Below, piece by piece: positions 36,740 to 48,589 of a stretch of 64,000 bases of DNA (position 1 is the stretch's first letter; every line of letters starts with the position of its first letter). Position numbers and translations under genes: made by a program. Origin of the DNA: Chloranthus sessilifolius (Eukaryota > Streptophyta > Magnoliopsida > Chloranthales > Chloranthaceae); contig CM037585.1 of NCBI GenBank assembly GCA_021018995.1, positions 129,638,791-129,702,790 on the forward strand, in the 5' to 3' direction. The notes beneath the pieces were generated by a model, which had not been told where the DNA came from, did no database searches, and was given only the letters and a program-made list of their open reading frames with translations.

Positions 36740-37070
36740 ACGTGTATCGTCGATCGATCGATTTTTCGTGCTTTGACCTGACAGTTGTTTCATTGTTTTC
36801 ATAAAATCAATTGATTGACTGTGAGCTTCGATCAATCAGTTTTAATGAAAATTGTGCATGCAGACTAAATCTTTTCAAATTCTCTCGAAACGATAGAACT
36901 GTGATGTTAATCGATCGAGAAGGTAATTCGATCGATCGAATTTATTTCCATTCCAGGCGCTGTTGTACTTCCATTAATACTCTAAGTTGCCTCTTTTCAA
37001 AGCCGCGGATGTCGGCACGCTTTGTTTTTTGATCGATCGACTGTCATGGTCGATCCATCGAATTTACCAA
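36740..37070. repeat. CGATCGATCGA array inside element B
   Basis: At least five copies of CGATCGATCGA or close variants with CAATTGATTGAC words. The array is interrupted by D copy 3 and resumes at about 37975-38075. Confidence 0.7.
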
Positions 37071-37083
37071 ATTAGCATGCGTT

Positions 37084-37936
37084 TGTACACCTTCCCAAGG
37101 CAACTTTATTGTTGTCACAGGCGTCAATTACTCCTGAAAAACTACAGATACTCTACTCTAATCTTTCAGCTCCCAATTGCAGTCGTCAATTGCTCTTGAG
37201 AAACCTTGGATATCTAAACTAAACTAAAATTGATCGAAAGAAAACCCAACCTCAGTAGTCAATTGATGCTGAGAGTTCCTTCGATCACTCTTCTCCTATG
37301 CTGAGCTCTCTTATTTATAGATCATAAGGAGTCAGTTTATATTATTCTAATCCTAATAAAAGAAACTACTACGAACAAAAGTTTCCTAATAAAACTTTAC
37401 TTCTAATTCGAGTTCTTCTTTACCTTGAATAGTTGATATGTTCTGAAGTGTTCCTTCTTTTAGTAGCAGTAGAGATCTTTAGGAGTCTTTCTTCTCAATC
37501 TTCTCAGATTCGTGGATTGCCAAACTTCTTGTGTAGTTTTCATGTGATCAGAAACAACAAGAGTCTTTACTTTGTAAAATCGTAAATCACGATTTTCTCT
37601 TTTTAGCTCATAACTCTTGGTACGTTTTTCTAGTACGAATGATCACAATTCTCTTTTGTATCGTACTCCATCTAAAATATCGTTTGAAGAATCATAAATT
37701 ACGATTTCTTGTTTCTCTTTGGTTTCGTTCAATCACAAAGTACGATTTTTGGCTTTAATCACGGATCAAATCGTCTTTCTTACTACTTTATGAGTTCATT
37801 TTGATGAAGATTAACACTTTGGTTTTCTTTTGCTGTTTATTCTTAATATCTGCACATCAATATCTAATTAGTAGGAAACTAAGGTCTAACATCACTAAGT
37901 TAAGGGTGATAAAATGATATATCCTGTGATTGATCA
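37084..37936 (-). repeat. D-family LTR-like repeat, copy 3 (short)
   Basis: Homologous to the right 870 bases of copy 1. Flanks TGCGT (37078-37082 and 37937-37941) match perfectly, with one extra T at the left junction. If this copy is a complete solo LTR, the longer copies 1 and 2 extend past an LTR. Confidence 0.6.
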
Positions 37937-38104
37937 TGCGTCTTTTCAATTTTTAGGAACTGAAATGTGCTCATGTCGATTGATCGACTCGTGAGGTCGA
38001 TTGATTGACTAGACCACATGTGTTATTAAACCGGTGGATTTTTTCACGCCGCACAATCGATTGATTGACATGAAGCGGTGTGGTTGAGCGTCAGGACTCT
38101 TTTG

Positions 38105-38113
38105 TTTATTTAA
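38105..38113 (+). promoter_or_regulatory. Internal TATA-like box before accessory frame 1 of element B
   Basis: TTTATTTAAGG about 93 bases before the ATG at 38198, followed by a CT-rich leader (CCTTTTCCCTCATTCTCTTG) and preceded by a CGATTGATCGAC array (37975-38075). Promoter function is inferred. Confidence 0.45.
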
Positions 38114-38197
38114 GGACGAAACTTCCGTCCTTTTCCCTCATTCTCTTGTACTCTCTCGTTTTATCTCTGACATTCTCTGCAATCTTCGAGCAATCCT

Positions 38198-39300
38198 ATG
38201 GAGTCTACATCTGCTGCGTCTGCTATGCTTCGCTCCCAACCACTAGGAGTGAATAGAAAGATTCCCACGGGGTTGTTTTGCGAATCAAACAATCACAACC
38301 GAGCATCTATTTGATATGTTCGCATTCCGTGGAGCAATGATCAAAATTTCGGCCGAAATGACCGAAATTTCGGATTTTGGCCAAAATTTCATATTTCTGT
38401 TTCGGTCATGCCCGAAACTGAAATTTAACTCAAATTTTTTATCCTTGCCATGGAGTCCCTGAATGCGCGTTCTCACTCGAATACGTGGATGCGCTCCAAC
38501 TCAATTTACTTAAGGCGCTGCCTCCAATCAAAGTCTCCCCGCGCCTCGTCTGTCTGCTCTATCAGAACATGGAATGGGTGTCTGCCTCAATTGTATAAAA
38601 TGTTGACGCCCACTTCACCATTTCAATTGACAGATGGGAAAGGGGAATCTACCCGGTGAGGCTTGTCGAGGCATTTTGTTTTCATCTTTTCCGTCCCGAT
38701 AATCATGACATCGGGCCAGAACTAACGAACACAAGATAAGATAATTGATGATATGGCGGGTGAAGTTTACTCATCGGGGCACGCTACCATGCAATCGATG
38801 CTGCCTTGTCGAATTTTGTTTTGGGATCTTATTGTTTCCTCGAATCTCTGCCTCCAAGGCCACATATCAGAGCTAATAGGCGATCGTGTGCTTGCATTGT
38901 ATGGCACCTATACAAACACGAGGGTGGATGTTCCTCGTCTGCTCCATAACTCAATGTGGCGATGCCATCAGGCTGTTGCCCACTATGGCTGTACTGACAC
39001 AACCATGCTATGCTTCCCTCATATGATAATCCACCTCCTCAAGCATCTTAATTTTACTTTCTATCGCGATGATGAAGGTGCTAATATGGGCTTCTGTCAT
39101 TATCCGGGTGGCGCTTTGGAATAAAAGTGTCCGCTCTTTTGATAGGAATCGTCAAAGGGGTGCGCCTGTTGCCACCACCAACACCGCCGATCTACCACTG
39201 CCACCTCTTGTTCAACAACCGCCACACCAATGCCGACGCCGTGAGGAGCCTGCCGAGCCTGCACAAGATCCAAATGAAGGAGTGTCTCTCGGCCTTCTTT
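38198..39300 (+). pseudogene. Accessory frame 1 of element B
   Basis: It begins MESTSAASAMLRSQPLGVN and continues, past a small hAT MITE, with a region of mixed frames including HISELIGDRVLALYGTY. It occupies the place between integrase and 3' LTR where Athila elements carry extra (env-like) genes. No signal peptide or membrane segment is apparent. Broken, several interruptions. Confidence 0.5.
38335..38447. mobile_element. 113-bp hAT MITE of the TTTCGGCCGAAA family
   Basis: Left end CAATGATCAAAATTTCGG; complement of right end CAAGGATAAAAAATTTG. Flanks CCGTGGAG (38327-38334) and CCATGGAG (38448-38455) match at 7 of 8. The interior has TTTCGGCCGAAAT and CCGAAATTTCGG. Same family as 14834-15018. 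Confidence 0.82.
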
Positions 39301-39669
39301 AGGGTCAAATCAATTCTTTGATTGATGAGCAGCATCGACATAATGATTGGGCTCGACAGCAGATTGATCAGGCTAGGTGCAAAGATCGCTATCATCGATC
39401 TTTTATGCACCAAATGGCACAGCGCATGTGGCCTGATAATTATGATGAGATGAGAGCCCGTGTGCACTAGGACAAAGAGAGAGATGATGATGAGCAGTAG
39501 TTTAGGATTTTTCTTTTGTTGTTTTTTGTGTTTGTTTTGTTTTAGTAGCCTAGGATAGTTAGTTGGCGTGTTTCTCTTTTTTATTTTCAATGTTAAAATA
39601 AGTAATGAAAAGAAAAAAAATATTGTTTTCCTTCCAAATTTTTGTCCAAGTAACTCTGGGTATAGTAAT

Positions 39670-40055
39670 TTTCCATGTTTCGATCGATCGACATCTCAAT
39701 TTGATCTATAGAAATGTACAAAACTGAACTAAGTCATTCTGTTCTTTAGTTTTGCTTTATATACTTATAGAAATGTAGAAAATCGAATTAAGTCATTATG
39801 TTCTTTAGTTTTGCTTTATACACTTGATTGATCGATTCAACATTTCGATCGATCAACTATATTACAGCACGAATGTGAGTCTTTGTTTCATAAAATTCTT
39901 TAATATACTCGATCGTTCGATGGTACACATCGATCAATCGATGGTACACATCGATCGATCGATTATATTATGAAGCAAAAATACATTTTGTTGCATAATT
40001 TTGAATATATACTCGATCGATCGACAATGTCTATTGATCGATCGATTTGGCTCGC
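39670..40055. repeat. CGATCGATCGA array upstream of accessory frame 2
   Basis: About eight copies of CGATCGATCGA or one-base variants in both orientations, plus two near-identical 60-base segments (TAAGTCATTMTGTTCTTTAG at about 39731 and 39791). It ends about 100 bases before a TATA-like box. Confidence 0.8.
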
Positions 40056-40151
40056 GTCCTAGAATTGTTTTCGCATTTAGAAAGTTAACTTAGTTGATTA
40101 GTACTCTTTTAGTTTAGAAGTTTAGGTTTGCTAGGACTCTTTCTTCTTTCA

Positions 40152-40161
40152 TATTTAAATA
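40152..40161 (+). promoter_or_regulatory. Internal TATA-like box before accessory frame 2 of element B
   Basis: TATTTAAATA about 90 bases before the ATG at 40241, followed by a markedly CT-rich leader (CCTATTCTCTATCTCC and similar). Confidence 0.45.
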
Positions 40162-40240
40162 AATCCTTAGGCTTCCATTCTCTTCACCAGCCTCCTATTC
40201 TCTATCTCCTTTCCTTCATTCTTTCAACCTCTAATCATCA

Positions 40241-40756
40241 ATGGCTGGAATTCAATTCCGAACACGCGCATCTATAAAAAGAATGGAGGAACCATACATG
40301 AAGAAAGCGCACCATGAAGGACCATCCACGCCAATCGATCTCAACGATGTTAAGATGATTGATCTGAACCCAACCATCACCATCTTGAGTGAGGAACCAA
40401 CCAGGAAGAAAGAGCGACGTGAGAAACCATATGCTCCAATCGATCTCAACAATGTTGAGATGATCGATCTAGACCCTCTATCACCACCTCACATTCCTTC
40501 ATCATCTCCACCTCGCACTCCGCCACCACCACCACCACCACAATATCCACCTCGAACTTCGAGCCACGCACCTTTGGCTGCACTGATTCCACGATCAATC
40601 CCGAAAGCTGTCATTGATCTAATTCCTTTGGAGACTTGCGCGACATTGTACCCTGCTCCAAGGATCCTCGACTTCACGAACAATAAGGTCGTTGATCTTG
40701 AAGTACCCCCGCCTCCTCCCCCAGTGGCTCCACCTCCCGAAACTGCCCCCGCCTGA
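40241..40756 (+). pseudogene. Proline-rich accessory frame 2 of element B
   Basis: An uninterrupted 171-residue frame. It contains two copies of PIDLN(D/N)V(K/E)MIDL, two polyproline tracts and a basic region (RKKERREK). It is not similar to any domain I know. It is preceded by the array, TATA-like box and CT-rich leader described separately, so it could have been transcribed from its own promoter. Part of a fossil element. Confidence 0.5.
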
Positions 40757-41132
40757 ATCACTAATGCTATGTGGAATTTTGCTTTTCTAGAACCTAAGCC
40801 TGGGACGATTAGTGATGAGGATGCCTAATTTATCTAGGAGTTTTTAGGTCTTTCTTCCTTATTTATGTTTTAAGCATTAGTTTGATTTTTGTTTTAGGGT
40901 CTAATTTGTTTGCCTTATGATTTAGTTTTTCCTTTCAATAAGTGTAATACACACATTGCAATTAATAAAAGTTTAGTTATTTACGTGTTTTTAGCATTGT
41001 TCATATGATTCTGCTCCCTTACAATGATTATAGATGAATGACCTTAGTTTTTGATGCTCCTGATGCTCCTGTATGTGATATGATGCTTTTCACTTGTTAT
41101 CGCCAATTGGCTTGTGTTAGTTTCATATAGGT

Positions 41133-41996
41133 TTGGGGGTGCCCTTTGATTTTTGTTCATTGAGGACACTTCACCTCTCAGGTTTGGGGGTGACAAAGTT
41201 CATGCTTTACCATCCAGGTCACTTTTTTTTTTTTTTAATTGGAGCAATTTAATTGTTTTACTTAAAAAAAAATCAACATTGGTGATTCTCGGTTTAAATA
41301 ATTCTTATATTCTCAATCGATCGTCCATGTGTATCAATAGATCGACTATGCACTGAGAACATTATTTCGAATTTTCAATGAAATTTCAATTGATTTTCAG
41401 AATTTTAATTGTCAAAGCATGCAAATCTTATTTTGAGATTTTCGATGCCATGTTTTGATTGTTGTATCTATAATGGTAAAATTCAATGTGAAATTTTATT
41501 GGTAAATTTAAAGTTCATGCTTAGAAATCGTTGCGCTCATTCAATGTTAGGGTCTAAAAATCAAGGAACTTGTCTAAACTGTGAACCGTAGGATCTTAGT
41601 GGAGACTAAACCCAGTGAGATCTAGATCCTTTTATCCTTCCTTGATGAGTAAATACAACAACTCAGAGTTTTCTTTGAGTACGAATCATTTGACATAATC
41701 TTATACATTCCTTTTTGGCTTGTGACCTTGCATGACATCACTTTCATATTATTCTATTAGAACACAGGTATAATTACCATCTTGTGAGGAAATGATCGAA
41801 GGCCATAGTTAGCTCGTTTGTACTTAAAATTTCCCACCTCATGCAATTATTCTTTTTTAGTAGCCCTTTGAGCCTGTTTGAAAGATGTTGCACCTATATG
41901 TTCTTTGTTAAGCCACAATAACCTTTCCCTCTACACCGGTGCCAAAATTTAGCCTTACCCATTTAATTTATGAGAACTTAGGTACGAGGTATGTGT

Positions 41997-42032
<36 letters not shown>

Positions 42033-43085
42033 GCAAGCGAAGAGAAACTGAGTTGTGATGTTTACTGAGAATGTATGTAAAGAAAATGAAAATGATATTT
42101 CAAAGTGGAAAAGCGAGAAAAGAAAAAAAGCAGTTGAATAAAAATGAAAATATGAGGTGTTTACAAAAAGAAATCAAAAGAAGAGTAGAAAGAAAAAGAA
42201 AAGAATAAAAGAATAGTTGGAAATGCGAAAAGTAGAATTGAAGAAATAGAAAATCAAATGAGAAATTTTCCAGTTTCTCAGAAATTTTTGATTCCTAATT
42301 TCCCTTTCTTCTAACCCTTGCTTGAGCCCTATTACAACCCTAAAAAGTCCCTCATGATCCAATCATTGAATGATAATTACCTTGTGGAGAGTAATGACAT
42401 GATGTCTATGGCACATGATATGACATGCATGGAATATACAAGCATCTTATCATATGAGATTTCTTTTCATTCACGGATGCACCATGTTTCTTTTATCATG
42501 TGAGATCCTTTTACTTTGTTTTACATTGACATCTCATATGCGTGTGAAAATTTATCCCTCATTAGAGTGCTTTTATTTACATCTATTGTGAGGATTAAGT
42601 CAAAGCACGAATCCAATGGTTCACGCATTGGATAGGTCTCAAGATGAATGGAACTTAGTCTTGGTAAAGCACACATGACACATCTAAGCATGAATAAAAA
42701 ATATATCTGGAAATCAGATCATTGAACTAACTTGAGTAGACATCGATAAGATTAGCATGACATTGATATTCGAAAACAAGGACTTGCATGTTAAAAACAA
42801 TTAATGGTTTTTATGCCTTAAAAATATATACAATATGAAAATCAAATTTGAAAATGGTTTGAAAAGTGTTTTGAATTTTGTGGGTAACGTCACAAAAAAC
42901 CCTCAGGAGACGAAACTCCTCCGCTAGGGATCACCTAGCGGTTTAAAGGCTTGTTGCATGCGCCAAATGCAATCGTGCTCCCTACGACAGTTCCATTCAT
43001 TGATTATTTTAGGATGTTAGTTTACTTTTCAATTTGCTTATTTTCTCCTTTGCTCAAGGACTAGCAAAGTATAGGTTTGGGGGTG
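41133..43085 (+). other. 3' non-coding region of element B
   Basis: Contains TTTGGGGGTG purine tracts at about 41132 and 41182 as well as the one before the 3' LTR, a GA microsatellite (42000-42030) and AT/GA-rich sequence. Athila-like elements typically have such non-coding 3' regions. No gene is supported. Confidence 0.6.
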
Positions 43086-43331
43086 TGATGAGTGGTGAAA
43101 TATGATCATATTTCACCCTCAAAGCTTATATTTAAATCGTCTGATGAAGGCTAGCTAACAGATTTATGAAGTTTTAACTGTTTCAAAAAAATCTGGCCAT
43201 TGGATGCAATTGGAAGCATAGAAGAGCATAAAATCGACTAACGCCGGAACATTGGAGCAATAGAACTACCAGGCCATGATACTCATGAAGAATCGATCGA
43301 TCGACAATCATGGTCGATCGATATGGTCTAT
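43086..43331 (+). repeat. 3' LTR of element B, left part
   Basis: TGATGAGTGGTGAAATATG... matches the first 250 bases of the 5' LTR. It is interrupted at TCTAT by element A and continues at 58628. Confidence 0.9.
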
Positions 43332-45584
43332 TGTGACAGCCCGGATTTCGACACCCCAAAACCCGTGCCATCAGCACGATCCTCCAGACCGTGCCCCATG
43401 GATATGTACGAAACATTAGTATAACAAGCAATAATAAAGAGATAAAGCAATAACTGCATAAAGCGGAAAAGTCAATATGTCCATCTGGCACATACAAAAG
43501 ACAGTTATACTTTCATGCCACTACATGAACGGAGAACCGATCCGAACCATCGGTGATAAACAGATCACCCGAGATGGTTCGCCCAAAAGAATTATATCTA
43601 TCTAATTACATTATTTATCAAAATAAAGTCTTGACATACCAAGCCGTACAATCTGCTCACAAAACGGATTCTCTATCAAAGTACACAACAGAGTCTCCTA
43701 GAAGAAGTCCTTAGGAGGAGGCTCTAATTCTTCCCCAGGTACGTAATCCAAATCACCCTGATCCATGTCCCCCAAAGCCTCAGCCGCTGCTAATACTGGA
43801 CCTACGACGTATAGTCTAAAGGGCGAGCTACATCCTAGCTCAATAGGGAACAACACAATGAACATATAAGTCAAAATCTCACATATATTCCATGATATTC
43901 TAAGCATGATGTATCTATGCAGTTGCTGGAAAAATAATTTAAAAGATGGAAATTTACATTTAAATTTACTGGTAGTTTGCATGTTTCACTTTACTATTAA
44001 TTTATCATGAATGACACTGAACAAGCTTAGAGCAAAACTTAAATCATTAACTTAAGTAATCTCCGAGCAATATAGCATCGAGCCCCGATGGGAAACCCTC
44101 CATCGTCGTCTAAATAGACAGTTATTATATGTATTCTCTGGGAATACTACCTAAGCCCCTTTCTCATAGGCGGCGGGATTAAATCTCATATCAACATCCC
44201 TGGGATGTGCTCACTGTGTACGGATAAACCTTCGTACCGGTGTACGGATTGGCCACTATACCGGTCACAGATATCCTACCGAGTCAGTCGTGGGTATCTC
44301 GCCACGTCGGTGGGGTATCCTAAATAAATCTCAAATAACAAAAATAACATGTGCTTTACATATAGCTATTCACCGTGTAAATGTACTATCTTATATCAGT
44401 TAGGCCTTAACAGTAATTATTTAATCTTACTTACATCCCTGGGATGTCTAAATTACTCGCATCACACTGATGCCTTTATCACTTTTTCATCCCCTGGGGA
44501 TGCCTCATTTTTATTAACTTACTTGATCTCAGTTATTCGCATCACACTGATGCCTTTATCATTTTCTTGGGGTCACACACACATACACACACCCATTTTT
44601 ATAAAGATCTACACAGTTAAAACATTTTCAATTTGATTTCTATATCACTACATACATGCTCTTGCAATTAAAGTACATGTTAAAGGTGTTCTCTACCTCA
44701 AGTCTCTGAAGGTCTAAGCATCAAGGTCCCACGCGGCTAATTATGCTTGCTTTCACATGTACCACCTATGGTACATCATAACACATGCAACACATCACTA
44801 AAGATGCAATAGAAAAGGTCCTAGACCCTCCATGAACCTCAAGGTCCAACTAAAAAGTCAAGTGAAACTACCAAAATTGACTAATCGATTCCCAAAATCA
44901 ATTAATCAAACCCTAAATCGATTAATCGATTCCCAAAATCGATTAATCGAAATCCAAAATCGATTAATCGATCCCAAATCGATTAATCGAAATCTCCAAC
45001 ATGGCAAAGTTGATTGTCAAATCGAGTAGTTGAAAGTTCGAAATCGATTAGTCGATCCCAAATCGATTAATCAAAATCCAAAGTCGATTAATCGATTAGT
45101 CGATTTCCCCAAGTCTTTTCTCTCCAGTCACTGGAGGTACCCAGTCGATTTCTAAATCGATTAATCAAAATTCAAAATTGATTAACCGATTTCCAGATTG
45201 ATTAATCGAAATCGGGCTTCCTTGCTTTTTCAACTTCTAGACCAAAATTGATTAATCGATTCTCAAAATCGATTAATCGATTTGGCCAGACTCAGCCCCT
45301 TTTCAGGCTGTTCTTTCCAAATCCCTTTCTTTTCTATTTTCTTTCTTTTCTAGGTCTTTAATCTATCATTTAACCATACTTGACTGAATTAAATTCATCA
45401 AATCTTTTGGCATTACAATCTAACAAAACTCACCTCAATAAATCCCTTGAAGGATTGATTTGTTGGGTTTGATGGCTAGGGTTCCAGCTTTTCGCTTCAA
45501 TGATCTTTCACACGTCGAATCCGGCAATCAATGCTTGACCCCCTCTTGATTTGCATTAACTCTTGGCTCAATAACTCCTCTTTA

Positions 45585-45619
<35 letters not shown>

Positions 45620-45885
45620 TAACTCTCTTCAACAACCCAACCAAAGAAACTTTGGTCTATTAAACCCTTATATCTTCTCTCCGTTTTGTGTGTTAAGCAC
45701 CTACACCAGAGATAGGTATACGTGACCACTAACTCACACTATACACTACACTTATGTCATATTGACATCACATTAGTTCATCACTTTATGAGTCCACAGT
45801 TTGACCATCACTTGGTCAAACTTACGACCAGTCGGGCACGGATCCTGAGGTCACTGCTTAACGCCCAAATTTTCGGGATATTACA
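43332..45885 (-). repeat. 3' LTR of element A
   Basis: 2,554 bases. It contains the ATTAATCGA array (about 44880-45290), a CT microsatellite (about 45590-45616), CCCTGGGATG repeats and, near its 43332 end, the coding-like block at 43698-43850. Confidence 0.92.
44880..45290. repeat. ATTAATCGAT array in the 3' LTR of element A
   Basis: More than fifteen copies of CGATTAATCGA or close variants spaced 10-40 bases apart. Equivalent arrays lie at 19935-20345, 54640-55085 and 57695-58020 in the other LTRs, and at 47935-48320 inside the element. Confidence 0.9.
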
Positions 45886-45899
45886 TTCTCCCCACCTTG
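45886..45899 (-). promoter_or_regulatory. Polypurine tract of element A
   Basis: CAAGGTGGGGAGAA on the minus strand directly precedes TGTAATATCCCG of the LTR, the standard Tekay/Del arrangement. Confidence 0.9.
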
Positions 45900-46214
45900 A
45901 AAATTTTTGTCCTCGAAAATAAACCCAAAGGTGCATTGGTTGGGTACCCCACACACTGGGGTGTCGCGTACCCGATCACGAAAAATTAACTATATATCAT
46001 ACAATGCAAAAATGTAACATAATGCAAGCGAATTTCCAAAAAAAATTGATGCATATTTTACTATTCAATTCTCAAAAGTTACAACTTGTTCATGTACATC
46101 CTGTTAATTACAATAAAAAACTCTAAAAAAATCAGCCACAAAAGAAAGATCCTCGTCTTAAGCTCACGCCGTCCCCTCTCCCGGCTGATCTGGTGCAGGA
46201 GCGGGTTGCTCAGT

Positions 46215-47678
46215 CTAGTTTGGCGGTGGCTGACTCATCTCAGCAGGTTGTGGTGGTACCGATCTGGATGCATCGGTGGTAGAGGTACTCGCATGAAAAG
46301 TTACACCCGAGTGAAAAGCGGTCCGGCCAGCAGTCCACGCCTCCTCCTGCGTGAGACGCTGCTGATAGTCCAACGGATAGATATATCGTATGGTCTGGTA
46401 CATTAGGAAGTCCATCCACCGGTTCATCATCTGGTTGTTGGCCTCCATCCGGTCCAACACATCCTCGATCGTGGGTGCTGGGCGGGCTGCTCGGTGGCGG
46501 TAGGATGATGTAGGTGTGGCAGCCGCCAACTGCGAAGGTGGCGTAGCAGATGTGGTAGGAGGTGGCACTATGGGCTACCTCTTAGCTGGCACTGAGGTTT
46601 GAGATGGGGCTCCCTCAGTGGGTGGAATGACAGGTGGTGCCTCCCCTACTGGAGGGTCCTGCTGTGGTGGTGGGGGTGGTGGTGGTGCTACTGCTGGCCC
46701 ATGAACTGGTAGGGCCCTCTTTAACAACCGATAGCTACGGCCCCATGAAGTGATGGAGTAGTGCTTCACGCGGCCCGTAGTCATTTCCTCATGAGGTGAG
46801 ACGACATACCCTGGAGCGTCGGAATAGCACTTCAGCATGCTTGAAATGAGGCGAGTGTACGACATCTTCTCCTTGGGCCTCAAATTGCCCTTCATCAACT
46901 TCCCCTTTATATATTTCATCCCCTCCAAAACGATCATGGTGGCATCGAACCAACAACCGCAGAATGCCGCGTATAGGGCCTGTTGGACCCACTCCACCCT
47001 CTCGGTATCGTGACGCATTATTGCACTTGATTATAGAATCAAGCATCCACATGTATTGGGGCAAATCGACCCTCCGAATGGACGATCCAGACCCCTTCTT
47101 TTCATTGGTCATCTCGGTCATAATTTCCTCAAACCTCACGTCTTCTGCAAATGGTGGGAAGAGGGTGGTCTCAGGCACGAAGTCCAAAAAACACTCGAGG
47201 GCTTCGTGAATGTGGCGACGGGTGAAGGTGTAGTCACGACCATCAATCTTGGTCGTAACTATGTCATCGGTCGGGCCCTCCTCCAAGCCCTAGTAAAATA
47301 GGCGTACTAACCTAAGGTAATAGCACCCGTAGAGTGGCTTTAACAGGTTGCCGAGGCCCGCTTTGACCAAATAGTTCCTAGCCCATTGGTCCCGCCTTCG
47401 ACGTCGGGGTCGGTAAACAAATTGTCATCAATAATGTATTCGTTTTCAAAGGTCTTAGCCACCCACCATTCATTTGATTGGGGCACGTTTACGGGTGGTG
47501 GTGGTGTCGGTGAAGACTCGCGCAAAGACGCGCTCGTCGAACCGGATGTGGTATCCGATGACGACGGGGATGGGGTCCTCACAGGCGATGGGGTAAGTGG
47601 GGGCGGTGTGGCATTCTTACTCCGGACCGAGAGTTTAGAAGCCTCTTGCTTCATGGTCAAGCGAGTTCGAGATGACAT
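46215..47678 (-). pseudogene. Extra frame after the chromodomain of element A
   Basis: Minus-strand frames starting at an ATG at 47678 (MSSRTRLTMKQEASKLSV) give a Pro/Ser-rich N-terminus (TPPPLTPSPVRTPSPSSSD), a folded-looking middle (TFTRRHIHEALECFLDF, LPQYMWMLDSIIKC, EGMKYIKGKLMKG, RLISSMLKCY) and a proline-rich C-terminus with PTIEDVLDRMEANNQMM. The middle resembles, in layout, the plant retrotransposon-associated domain that follows pol in several lineages, but I cannot name it firmly. Tekay/Del elements usually end after the chromodomain, so this frame is additional. Damaged, a few interruptions. Confidence 0.6.
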
Positions 47679-47905
47679 CTTGGTGAAAAATCAATAAAAA
47701 CTAGGGTTTAACCGTTCAAATTGAAGAAAAAGCTCGGATTTAGGGTTTACTTTAGGTATTTGATCCGACTACAAGCGATTTTGATCCAAAATCGATCCCA
47801 AACCGCAAAAACCCTAGGTCGTAAGGTTGTTTGAGAAGGAAATCGAAAAGGCGCGCAAGAGAGCAAAACCCCAAAATTTTAAAATGGGGAGAAATCCCCC
47901 TCGTT

Positions 47906-47916
47906 TTATATATATA
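47906..47916 (-). promoter_or_regulatory. Internal TATA box before the extra frame of element A
   Basis: CCTATATATATAAAACGAGG on the minus strand, about 230 bases before the ATG at 47678, with the ATTAATCGAT array (47935-48320) directly upstream. Promoter function is inferred from arrangement only. Confidence 0.55.
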
Positions 47917-48589
47917 GGCCCAATTCGATTAATCGATTCCTGAAATCGATTAATCGAATTTCAAAAACTTACTCTAGCCGCACGAAATCGATTAATCGAA
48001 ACTCAAAATCGATTAATCGAATCCATTTCAATTAATCGAAATCATGTTCACTTAAAATTTCTAACTTTTCCAGCTCACCAGCGCGTGCCAGTCGATTAAT
48101 CGATTTCCCAAAATCGATTAGTTGAATTTCACCTCGATTAATCGAAATCGTAAAATCCTTTAAATTTTTCTAAAATTCTCAAGTCACTCGATTAATCGAT
48201 TCCCAAAATCGATTAATCGAAATTTCACTTTGTTAATTTTCTGGATCCCCATTCAATCTCCACTCACTGGCGTATGCCAGTCGACTAATCAACCAAAATC
48301 CCAAATCGATTAATCAATTTTGATCAGATTTTCAAAAAATTTCTCATTTTTTTTATGTTGCTTTTGTTTTCTTGGTAATACATGACCAATTGGTCACTGG
48401 TTTTGTGAAACATGTCTTCACAGTCATTTTGTGGCTATGATGAATCTTGACTACGCACTCAACATTACATTAGGAACACGATGCATATTAGAATTCTCTC
48501 TACTGAATAAATTGATCAAAAGGTCCCCATTGGATTACAATACATGGTTTAAATTTGCAAACATGCTTGCGGTGATACAATTTTTGACT

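Noticed and set aside
40489-40761. Gly-rich minus-strand frame
   Set aside because: It is the complement of the proline-rich accessory frame.
44100-44600. Repeated CATCCCTGGGATG words as a CRISPR-like or regulatory array
   Set aside because: They are imperfect palindromes typical of this LTR family, irregularly spaced and present in all copies; CRISPR arrays do not occur in plant nuclear DNA.
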